Under the pieces are notes generated by a model, which was not told the origin of the DNA, did no database searches, and saw only the letters and a program-made list of their open reading frames with translations. From contig JBBQZQ010000013.1 of NCBI GenBank assembly GCA_038207565.1, forward strand, positions 26,337-90,336: a DNA stretch of 64,000 nucleotides, read 5' to 3'. This document shows positions 58,016 to 64,000 of the stretch, one piece after another. The stretch comes from JALZAI01 sp038207565. Its GTDB lineage: Bacteria; Actinomycetota; Actinomycetes; Mycobacteriales; Jatrophihabitantaceae. Made by a program: the position numbers and the translations under genes. Positions within the stretch are counted from its first letter, which is position 1, and each line of letters starts with the position of its first letter.

Positions 58016-58693
58016 TCAGCCCGCCAGTTCGATCACCGGCGCCATCGGCTGCTCGACCCACGCCGCGTCGCCGCGGGTGAGCTGAACGCCGCCGCCCGAT
58101 GCCGGCAGCCAGAGCGTCGCCGAACGGGGACGGGCGTCTCGACCGCGTCCTTCCGCGTGCACCTCGAGGCGGCGGGCGCGCAACCGGCCGGTGCCCTCGC
58201 CGATTCCCGACCACTGCCCGCCGGACGCGTGCAGTCGCACATCGGCGCCTGGCCAGTCCCCGTATGGCATCAGCACCGCCTCGCGGGTACGGGTGCGAGC
58301 AGCGAGGCGCCGGACGTCACCCGGCACCAGCCGGGGCGGGCGCGCGGCCACCACGTCGACCGCATCGAGCAGAGCGCCGACCGCGGTCGTCCAGCTCGAT
58401 CCGGGGGCGGGGACGATCGCCAGCCGGGAAAGGTCGATGCCGTACTCGCCGGCGGCCTCGGCGCTGATCCGCGGAAAGCCGACCAGGGCGCACCAGGCTC
58501 CGTCGGAGCTCGCGGCCCCCAGCACGGCGAGCAGCAGCGAGATCGAACCCGAGACGGCGACGGTGCTGCCGCGACGCAGCCCGGCGGGCAGCACCCCACC
58601 CAGGGCAGGATGGACGGGAAGCGGAGGAGCGCCGCGGTGCCCGAGATCGACGGACGTACTGCCGTCTGCCTTGCGGATCGCCACGTCGAGCAT
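58016..58693 (-). CDS. imuA': ImuA', RecA-like accessory protein of the mutasome
   Basis: 225-residue protein with a decayed RecA-like fold: HPALGGVLPAGLRRGSTVAVSGSISLLLAVLGAASSDGAWCALVGFP at the P-loop place without a full Walker A, IDLSRLAIVPAPGSSWTTAVGALLDAVDVVAARPP, LAARTRTREAVLMPYGDWPGADVRLHASGGQWSGIGEGTGRLRARRLEV. Layout and phrases fit actinobacterial ImuA', which works with ImuB and DnaE2 in damage-induced mutagenesis. A LexA-type box sits directly upstream, and the ATG at 58693 follows the -10 by 6 nt. It lies 15.5 kb from imuB, whereas in mycobacteria the two genes are adjacent. The family call is mine from pattern, not from a search. Confidence 0.8.
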   Translation of the reverse strand: MLDVAIRKADGSTSVDLGHRGAPPLPVHPALGGVLPAGLRRGSTVAVSGSISLLLAVLGAASSDGAWCALVGFPRISAEAAGEYGIDLSRLAIVPAPGSSWTTAVGALLDAVDVVAARPPRLVPGDVRRLAARTRTREAVLMPYGDWPGADVRLHASGGQWSGIGEGTGRLRARRLEVHAEGRGRDARPRSATLWLPASGGGVQLTRGDAAWVEQPMAPVIELAG

Positions 58694-58699
58694 TTACTC

Positions 58700-58728
58700 A
58701 TCATCGAACAGACGTTCGAAAGAGTCAA
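58700..58728 (-). promoter_or_regulatory. SOS promoter of imuA' with LexA box
   Basis: On the minus strand: -35 TTGACT (58728-58723), 17-bp spacer, -10 GATGAT (58705-58700), 6 nt, then the ATG. A perfect LexA-type box TCGAACGTCTGTTCGA (58719-58704) covers the spacer. Architecture is the same as for dnaE2 and imuB. Confidence 0.88.
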
Positions 58729-58746
58729 TCCCGGAGCGCGTCGGGA

Positions 58747-60009
58747 CTAGGCGCCGACCGGGTCGCGGACCACCGGGCAGGTCATGCATCGGGCACCCCC
58801 GCGGCCACGGCCGAGCTCGCCGCCCGATACCGCGAGCACCTCGATGTCGTTCGCCTCGAGCAGCGCGTTCGTCACCACGTTGCGGTCGTAGCCGACCACC
58901 ACGCCCGGCTCGAGCGCGAGGTAGTTGTTGCCGTCGCTCCACTGCTCGCGCTCCGCGGCCCGCGCATCGTCGCCTGCCCGAAGGATCCGCACCCTGTCGA
59001 CCTCCAGCGCGCTCGCGAGCGCTTCCGGCAGGCTTCCTGCGGGCTCGACGTGCAAGGGCTCCCGCTCGTGCACCCCCGGGGTCAAGCGCCATGCCCGCAG
59101 CGAATCCAGATCCAGGTTCGGGTAGGCGACGAACGTCCCCACGTCCACCATCGTCAGGACCGTGTCCAGGTGCATCATGGCGCGCGCCTGCGGGATGTCG
59201 ACAGCGAGGACCAGATGCGCGTCCGATCCGGCGAACAGCCGGCGGGAGAGCAGTTCCACGGCCGTCGGCGTCGTCCGCTCACCCATGCCGATCAGCACCA
59301 CACCAGGTGCGAGCACGAGTAGGTCGCCGCCCTCCAGCGTGGCCGGACGGTGGTCGCGATCGTCGTCGCCGTAGTAGCAGCCGAAGCTGGCGTTGCGGAA
59401 CAGCGGGTGGTAGCGGTAGACGGCACGGGTGTGCAGCGACTCGCGCTGTCGGGCCAGCTTGGCCATCGGATTGACCGTCACGCCATTCCCGATCCACGCC
59501 GAGTTGTCGCGCTGGAACAGCGTGTTCGGCAACGGCGGCAGGACGAGGTCGTCATCGTCGAGAGCCTGCCAGCGCAGGCTCGCCGACGCCGGGGGCTCGA
59601 GGTCGGACTTGAGCACCCCGCCGATGAGCAGCCCGGCCATCGTGGCGGCATCCGCGTCGTCCAACAGCAGGCGCATCGATCGCGCCATCTGCTCGCCGAA
59701 TCGCTCGGCCGTGCACGTCCGTTCGATGACGAACTGCCGCCCGTCCCAGGTGTCGAGTGCGCCCGCCAGCAGCTCGGCGTAGCGATAGACGACCGCGCCG
59801 CGGCTGCCGAGCACCTCCACGAAGTGGTCGTGCTCGTCACGCGCACGTGCTGCCCAGGGGACGTCGTCGAACAGCAGCGCGTGGATGTTCGTCGGCGTCA
59901 ACCGGTCGAGCTCGCGGCCGGGCCGATGGGTGATCACGTGACGTAGGCGGCCGATCTCGGACTCCACGCGCGGCCGCAGCGGGGCGGTTGCGGGCGATTC
60001 GGCTGGCAC
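58747..60009 (-). CDS. arcA: Arginine deiminase
   Basis: 420-residue enzyme converting arginine to citrulline and ammonia. Seen are VESEIGRLRHVITHRPGRELDRLTPTN, LFDDVPWAARARDEHDHFVEVL, PLPNTLFQRDNSAWIGNGVTVNPMAK, ATLEGGDLLVLAPGVVLIGMGERTT, DIPQARAMMHLDTVLTMVD with the catalytic His, and the C-terminal RGGARCMTCPVVRD with the catalytic Cys. The start is GTG at 60009, 5 nt after AGGAG. No arcB or arcC gene is nearby, so it may serve acid tolerance or arginine use on its own. It ends just upstream of the imuA' SOS promoter. Confidence 0.93.
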   Translation of the reverse strand: MPAESPATAPLRPRVESEIGRLRHVITHRPGRELDRLTPTNIHALLFDDVPWAARARDEHDHFVEVLGSRGAVVYRYAELLAGALDTWDGRQFVIERTCTAERFGEQMARSMRLLLDDADAATMAGLLIGGVLKSDLEPPASASLRWQALDDDDLVLPPLPNTLFQRDNSAWIGNGVTVNPMAKLARQRESLHTRAVYRYHPLFRNASFGCYYGDDDRDHRPATLEGGDLLVLAPGVVLIGMGERTTPTAVELLSRRLFAGSDAHLVLAVDIPQARAMMHLDTVLTMVDVGTFVAYPNLDLDSLRAWRLTPGVHEREPLHVEPAGSLPEALASALEVDRVRILRAGDDARAAEREQWSDGNNYLALEPGVVVGYDRNVVTNALLEANDIEVLAVSGGELGRGRGGARCMTCPVVRDPVGA

Positions 60010-60046
60010 GGCAACTCCTGATCCAGGTCGGCGCGTGATTCGGACG

Positions 60047-61078
60047 TCAGTGCAGCACGGCGTCCGCCGTTGCTTCAGCCAGACGCTGCACCAGGTCGAC
60101 GCCGCTGCCAAAGTCGGCATCGTGTTGGGTCATCACGACCATGAGCACCTGGTGGTCCTCGACCGTGACGACGCCGGCACTGTTGACCGCCCAGCTGCCC
60201 TGGCTCTCGTCGTAGTCGTCGTCATCGACCGCGAGCCAGCCATTCTTGACCGCGACGGCAGTTCCCTCGTCTGCGACGACCGGGACGCCCCACCGTTGGT
60301 CGTCCTGGACGTTGCGCATCAGCGAGAGCGCGTGAGCACGACGACCTGCCGAGAGCGGCGACATGTCGGACACGAGGTTCTGCAACAGCTGCAGTTGCTG
60401 CGGGGCGCTGGTACGCGTCAAACCCCAGTAATAGCCGCTGCCCGGCACCGTCCGCGACGGCGAGAGGCCGAGCGCCGGTTCGAACCCCAGCACTACGTCC
60501 CGTCCGCCGATGTCGGCGAAGGTCGCGTCGGCGGCGTTGTTGTCGCTGTTCTCGATCATGCGGGTGACGGTGTCCTCCTCCGAGTCGCTCAGCGAGGTGC
60601 CCGCTCGCTGATGCTGCAGCAGGATCGTCTCGAGCAACTGCAGTTTGGCCAGGCTCGCGGTGCGCATGCCGGCCTGCGAACCACCGGATACCGACACCCC
60701 GCTCGCCACGTCGTACGCGGCGACGGAGATCCGGTCGGCGCGGTTGACGGCGATCAACGCGGTGAGGCGTTGCCGCGCGGCGGACCGGGAGGTCGACGAG
60801 GGAGGGCTCGACAGCGATGCGGATGTCGGCAGGAATGCAGGTCCGGTCGCAAGCGCAGCTGGGAGACCGTGGCGGGGCGCCGAGGTGCCCGTCGTCCCCG
60901 AGGGGGCCAACAGTGCGCTCGGACGCGCGCTGTCGCGCTGGCTGCTCACGATCACCGCGACGCCCAGGACGGTGAGGACGCATGCGGCCACAGCGCCTAA
61001 TCCTTGGCGCCGACGATCGGCAGGGTCAACACGCACGACCCCAGCTTTCCTGATCAGCTGCCGATTGCCCCGCAACAT
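60047..61078 (-). CDS. Class A beta-lactamase-fold serine hydrolase, membrane-anchored or secreted
   Basis: 343-residue protein with one N-terminal transmembrane segment (residues about 28-46: GAVAACVLTVLGVAVIVSS), a Ser/Pro-rich linker to about residue 100, and a beta-lactamase/transpeptidase-like domain. Motifs: S142-x-x-K145 (ASLAKL), SDN at 178-180 and KNGW where KTG is expected. Asn in place of Thr in that triad suggests it is not an efficient beta-lactamase. It may be a cell-wall amidase or a penicillin-binding-like hydrolase. The start is ATG at 61078. Confidence 0.8.
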   Translation of the reverse strand: MLRGNRQLIRKAGVVRVDPADRRRQGLGAVAACVLTVLGVAVIVSSQRDSARPSALLAPSGTTGTSAPRHGLPAALATGPAFLPTSASLSSPPSSTSRSAARQRLTALIAVNRADRISVAAYDVASGVSVSGGSQAGMRTASLAKLQLLETILLQHQRAGTSLSDSEEDTVTRMIENSDNNAADATFADIGGRDVVLGFEPALGLSPSRTVPGSGYYWGLTRTSAPQQLQLLQNLVSDMSPLSAGRRAHALSLMRNVQDDQRWGVPVVADEGTAVAVKNGWLAVDDDDYDESQGSWAVNSAGVVTVEDHQVLMVVMTQHDADFGSGVDLVQRLAEATADAVLH

Positions 61079-61147
61079 GCGCTGGATTTCGCTGCGAAGT
61101 GAGCATGAATACCCTTTCGACGACGCCCAGCAGCAGGAGTTCGGTCG

Positions 61148-62821
61148 TCACCGGCGCAAGACCTGCGCCTCCCAGGCACGCAGGGTGAGGTCCGGGCCGC
61201 CGTCGGGATAGTTGCCCAGGAGGAGCTCGGCGCCGGCCCAGTCCGGCAGCTCGACGTGCTGCTCACTCGTGCCGAAGTTGGCGAGGACGAGCAACTCGAC
61301 GCCCTCGTGCGCACGGGTGAATGCGTACACCTGCTCGTCGTCGGGCAACAGCATGGCGAAGTCGCCGTGTGCAACGACCGGGAGTTCGTGCCGCAGCGCG
61401 ATGAGCCGCCGGTAGTGAGCCAGGACCGAGTCCGGCTCATCGACCTGCGTGGCAACGTTGATCTCGACGTGGTTGGGATTCACCCCGATCCACGGTGTGC
61501 CGGTCGTGAACCCTGCATGTTCGCTTGCGTCCCACTGCACCGGCGTCCTGGCATTGTCGCGGCTCTGGGCCCGCAGCGCGGTCATGATGTCGTCCGGCTC
61601 GAGCCCCGCTGACGTTGCCGCGGCAAAGTAATTCAGCGAGTCGAGATCGCGAAGATCGTCGATGCCGGCGAACGGGTAGTTCGTCATGCCGAGTTCTTCA
61701 CCCTGATAGACGTAGGGCGTACCGCGGTGCAGGTGCAGCACGGTGCCGAGCAGCTTCGCGGAGCGGACGCGGTACTCAGGCTCGTCCGTACCGTAACGTG
61801 ACACGGCGCGCGGCTGGTCGTGGTTGTTCCAGTACAGGCTGTTCCAGCCGCTCTTGGCGAGGCCGTCCTGCCAGCGCCCGAGCGACTGCTTGAGATCGGT
61901 GAGGCGTAGTGGGCGCAGGTCATAGCGCCCGACCGGGCCGTGGTCGAGCCCGACGTGCTCGAACTGGAACACCATGTCGATCTCGGCGCTCGCCGGATCT
62001 GTGAACTGCTGCGCTTCCTCGACGGTCACGCCGGGCATCTCGCCGACGGTGATCAGCTGGCGGTCGTCGCCGGCGATCACCTCGGTGTGCAACTCGTGCA
62101 GGAATTCGTGGATGCGTGGACCGCACTGGTAGATCGCGGAACCGTCTCCGTAGGCGCTGTTCGCGATGGCGGGGCCGTCTTTCAGGGGCAGCGCCTTAGA
62201 GATGTAGTTGATGACATCCATGCGGAAGCCGTCCACACCGCGTGCCAACCACCAGCGCAACATCTTATAGATCGCCTGCCGCACCTCCGGGTTCTCCCAG
62301 TTCAGATCGGGTTGCCTGCGCGAGAACAGATGCAGGTAGTACTCGTCGGTCGCCGGGTCGAACTCCCACACCGACCCCTGGAAGGCAGCTTTCCAGTTCG
62401 TCGGTTCGGGCGTCGCGCTGCCACGTGCGGGGGCCCACCAGTACCAGTCGCGCTTCGGATTGTCCTTGCTGGCACGGGATTCGCGAAACCACGGGTGCTC
62501 GTCGGACGTGTGGTTGACGACGACGTCGATCACCAATTTCATCCCGCGCTCGTGCAGCTGCTCGATCAAGCGGTCGACGTCGGACAACGTCCCGAACGTC
62601 GGGTCAACGTCCTGATAGTCGCTAATGTCGTAACCGTTGTCGTCCATCGGCGAACGGTAGAACGGCGAGACCCAGACGACATCCACCCCGAGATCGTGCA
62701 AGTAGTCCAGCTTGCCGATGAGGCCGGGGATGTCGCCGATGCCGTCACCGTCGGAGTCGGCGAAGCTACGGGGATAGACCTGGTAAACCACGGCCGAGGT
62801 CCACCAAGGTGCGTCGGTCAT
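61148..62821 (-). CDS. Alpha-glucosidase, GH13 (oligo-1,6-glucosidase group)
   Basis: 557-residue cytoplasmic amylase-family enzyme. TSAVVYQVYPRSFADSDGDGIGDIPGLIGKLDYLHDLGVDVVWVSPFY is the GH13 start, then the conserved regions VNHTSDEHPWF, GFRMDVIN with the nucleophile Asp, TVGEMPGVT with the acid/base Glu and YWNNHDQPR with the transition-state Asp. QPDLNWENPEVR and RTPVQWDASEHAGFT place it with oligo-1,6-glucosidases and trehalose/isomaltose-acting enzymes. The ATG at 62821 follows AGGAGG at 6 nt. It is 12 bp downstream of a truncated cupin gene on the same strand. Confidence 0.92.
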   Translation of the reverse strand: MTDAPWWTSAVVYQVYPRSFADSDGDGIGDIPGLIGKLDYLHDLGVDVVWVSPFYRSPMDDNGYDISDYQDVDPTFGTLSDVDRLIEQLHERGMKLVIDVVVNHTSDEHPWFRESRASKDNPKRDWYWWAPARGSATPEPTNWKAAFQGSVWEFDPATDEYYLHLFSRRQPDLNWENPEVRQAIYKMLRWWLARGVDGFRMDVINYISKALPLKDGPAIANSAYGDGSAIYQCGPRIHEFLHELHTEVIAGDDRQLITVGEMPGVTVEEAQQFTDPASAEIDMVFQFEHVGLDHGPVGRYDLRPLRLTDLKQSLGRWQDGLAKSGWNSLYWNNHDQPRAVSRYGTDEPEYRVRSAKLLGTVLHLHRGTPYVYQGEELGMTNYPFAGIDDLRDLDSLNYFAAATSAGLEPDDIMTALRAQSRDNARTPVQWDASEHAGFTTGTPWIGVNPNHVEINVATQVDEPDSVLAHYRRLIALRHELPVVAHGDFAMLLPDDEQVYAFTRAHEGVELLVLANFGTSEQHVELPDWAGAELLLGNYPDGGPDLTLRAWEAQVLRR

Positions 62822-62832
62822 TCGTGCTCCTC

Positions 62833-63045
62833 CTACGTTTCGAGCGAGTCGTCGTAGTCGGCGGTGAGCTCACCGGCGATCATCAGGAACAGCTCGTCGG
62901 TGTTTTCGTGGGTGTGCCAGGCGAACTCGCCCTGCACCTTCACCAGTTTGATCTCGTAGTCATTGAGACGAGCGACGACCTTCGGTGCCCAGTGCTCGGA
63001 GAACTGCGAAAACTTCTCGCCGAGGTCGACGGGCTGCGTGCGCAC
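62833..63045 (-). pseudogene. Cupin-domain protein, 3' truncated
   Basis: 70 residues. The first part is a well-kept cupin start: DLGEKFSQFSEHWAPKVVARLNDYEIKLVKVQGEFAWHTHENTDELFLMIAGELT, including the first metal motif H-x-H-(x)-E. It then stops at TADYDDSLET, where the family continues for about 40 more residues with the second cupin motif (a conserved His and the GPGE turn). The missing half suggests a deletion next to the alpha-glucosidase start. It could still be translated, but a complete metal site cannot form. Confidence 0.7.
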
Positions 63046-63127
63046 GCGTCCGAGTCTAGGTCGTGCGCGTACCAGGTCTGCTGAGCGCTCCTTCCTCGTC
63101 GAACACCCGCGTTGCGGACTAGGTATG

Positions 63128-63634
63128 TCAGCGTCGTGGGTCGATCAGCTCCTCAGCCAGCAGATCCATGAGCAGCCCGTCGTGCCACGTCCCGTCCGGC
63201 GCCTGTTCGTATTCACGCATCACACCGACCGGCCGGAACCCGACCGAGGCATAACAGCGCACGGCAGCCTCGTTGTCGGCCGCCGGATCGATGACGATGC
63301 GATGGTGGCCCCGCGCGGTGATGAGGTGCTCGGTCATCAGCCACACGGCCTCGCGGCCGATGCCCTGCCCGTGCACGGAAGCGTCGAGGAATATGTCGAT
63401 GCTCGCGTGCCGGTACATCGGCGTGTTCTCCTCGCCGTACTGCACGAAGCCCCCGATCACACCGTCGACGAGCACGGTGAACGGTGCGACGTCAGGATCA
63501 TCGAACGGGAAGCCCGCATCCGGCTCGCCCCAGCGGCCCGCTACCGCCTCGCTGCGGTGGATGCGCAGTAGCGGCGCCGCGTGCGCATCGGTCGTCGGCG
63601 TCAGCCGCACGCGTCCGCTCCCGAGCTCGACCAT
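63128..63634 (-). CDS. GNAT-family N-acetyltransferase
   Basis: 168-residue acetyl-CoA-dependent transferase. VRLTPTTDAHAAPLLRIHRSEAVAGRWGEPDAGFPF at the start, FTVLVDGVIGGFVQYGEENTPMYRHASIDIFLD (central strands), acetyl-CoA-binding VHGQGIGREAVWLMTEHL, then RIVIDPAADNEAAVRCYASVGFRPVGVMREYEQAPDGTWHDGLLM. The pattern resembles AAC(6')-Ib/RimJ-like enzymes. The acceptor is unknown; resistance cannot be claimed from sequence alone. The start is ATG at 63634. Confidence 0.88.
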   Translation of the reverse strand: MVELGSGRVRLTPTTDAHAAPLLRIHRSEAVAGRWGEPDAGFPFDDPDVAPFTVLVDGVIGGFVQYGEENTPMYRHASIDIFLDASVHGQGIGREAVWLMTEHLITARGHHRIVIDPAADNEAAVRCYASVGFRPVGVMREYEQAPDGTWHDGLLMDLLAEELIDPRR

Positions 63635-63639
63635 GACCT

Positions 63640-63870
63640 AACGTAACCGCATCCGACTTCGCGGCGGCGATGCCGAGCTGGTCGGCCGCAACAACGATAT
63701 GGTTTCTCAATGCTTGGCCCGAAGGGCGCAGCGATCAGGTGGATTTCGCGGTGTTGAGATCGCGTTGTCGGGTACCGTCGTGCTCCGGACTAGTGCGGGA
63801 AATTCCCATATATATCTGGGATTCAGGCTTGACCACGCTTACCCACGCTTACCCAGGTGGCTAAAATCGA
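63640..63870. other. AT-richer spacer with promoter of the last gene
   Basis: Less GC-rich than its surroundings. Contains the palindrome GGGAAATTCCC (63798-63808), a run TATATAT, and two ACGCTTACCC direct repeats (63835-63844 and 63845-63854). A promoter fits TTACCC (63839-63844), 17 bp, TAAAAT (63862-63867), then 7 nt to the ATG, so the downstream mRNA is probably leaderless. Confidence 0.45.
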
Positions 63871-63874
63871 ATGT

Positions 63875-64000
63875 ATGAGCGCATCGTTGACCGCTTCGCG
63901 GGTGGCCGACATGCGAGCCCGGGTGGCATCCGATCTGGACGAGTTGGCGGCGCTGTCGTTGGGTCCGTGCGCCGATGCGGAGGTGCTGGAGCTGTGGCGT
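63875..64000 (+). CDS. Start of a DUF222/HNH-endonuclease-type protein, cut by the window end
   Basis: 42 codons are present. MSASLTASRVADMRARVASDLDELAALSLGPCADAEVLELWR resembles the helical N-terminus of the DUF222 (13E12-like) family, whose members carry a C-terminal HNH nuclease motif and are often present in many copies in actinobacteria. The HNH part would lie beyond the window, so the call is tentative. ATG at 63875, 7 nt after a TAAAAT -10 element; ATG 63871 is in another frame with no family match. Confidence 0.55.
   Translation, partial: MSASLTASRVADMRARVASDLDELAALSLGPCADAEVLELWR

Overview
The window is a gene-dense, strongly GC-rich stretch from an actinobacterial chromosome. Several blocks keep the gene order known from mycobacteria: M20 amidohydrolase / gamma-glutamylcyclotransferase-like / lpdA, and PH-domain protein / birA / accD5 / accE. 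It also carries a biotin-dependent acyl-CoA carboxylase set, an actinobacterial-type ImuA'/ImuB/DnaE2 mutasome and an ECF42-type sigma factor. GTG and TTG starts are common, and several genes look leaderless. I cannot name the genus. No rRNA, tRNA, CRISPR array, insertion sequence or phage gene was recognised.

Layout. 1-6448: pdxH (5' end outside the window), an M20 amidohydrolase, a gamma-glutamylcyclotransferase-like gene, lpdA, a small hypothetical gene, a lipoprotein and a large secreted protein with a candidate PHO box. 6777-19594: acyl-CoA metabolism, with the biotinylated alpha subunit accA3, a LiuR-like MerR regulator divergent from acyl-CoA dehydrogenase-accD-accE across a perfect palindrome, maf, a second acyl-CoA dehydrogenase, mtnP, a two-component system, accE-accD5 and birA. 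19649-20900: two small membrane proteins. 20959-30472: a type IV pilus locus (frameshifted NlpC/P60 gene, major pilin, pilT, pilB, pilC, two prepilins, a very large PilX/GspK-like protein, convergent pilD). 30567-36671: a CBS protein, a GGDEF-EAL c-di-GMP enzyme and dnaE2. 37108-46618: a flavodoxin-like protein, a ScyD/ScyE-like propeller, an SRPBCC protein, a Kef-type antiporter, imuB and hrpA. 46684-56053: a galactoside-use locus (beta-galactosidase, two ABC permeases, a binding lipoprotein, alpha-galactosidase, a DeoR regulator). 56254-64000: a DGPF protein with its ECF42 sigma factor, imuA', arginine deiminase, a beta-lactamase-fold protein, a GH13 alpha-glucosidase, a truncated cupin, a GNAT acetyltransferase and the start of a DUF222/HNH-type gene.

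The most striking signals are these. (1) All three genes of the SOS mutasome (dnaE2, imuB, imuA') are present but scattered over 22 kb. Each has a LexA-type box between -35 and -10 elements and a start codon exactly 6 nt after the -10, so each appears leaderless. (2) A repeat with a unit of about 71 bp lies between co-directional genes so that it supplies the stop codon of the upstream gene and, at two of three sites, the GTG start of the downstream gene. (3) A 57-bp palindromic repeat occurs in three spacers, two of them flanking hrpA. (4) The pilus operon has a strong hairpin between pilin and pilT and ends in a 723-residue GspK/PilX-like protein.
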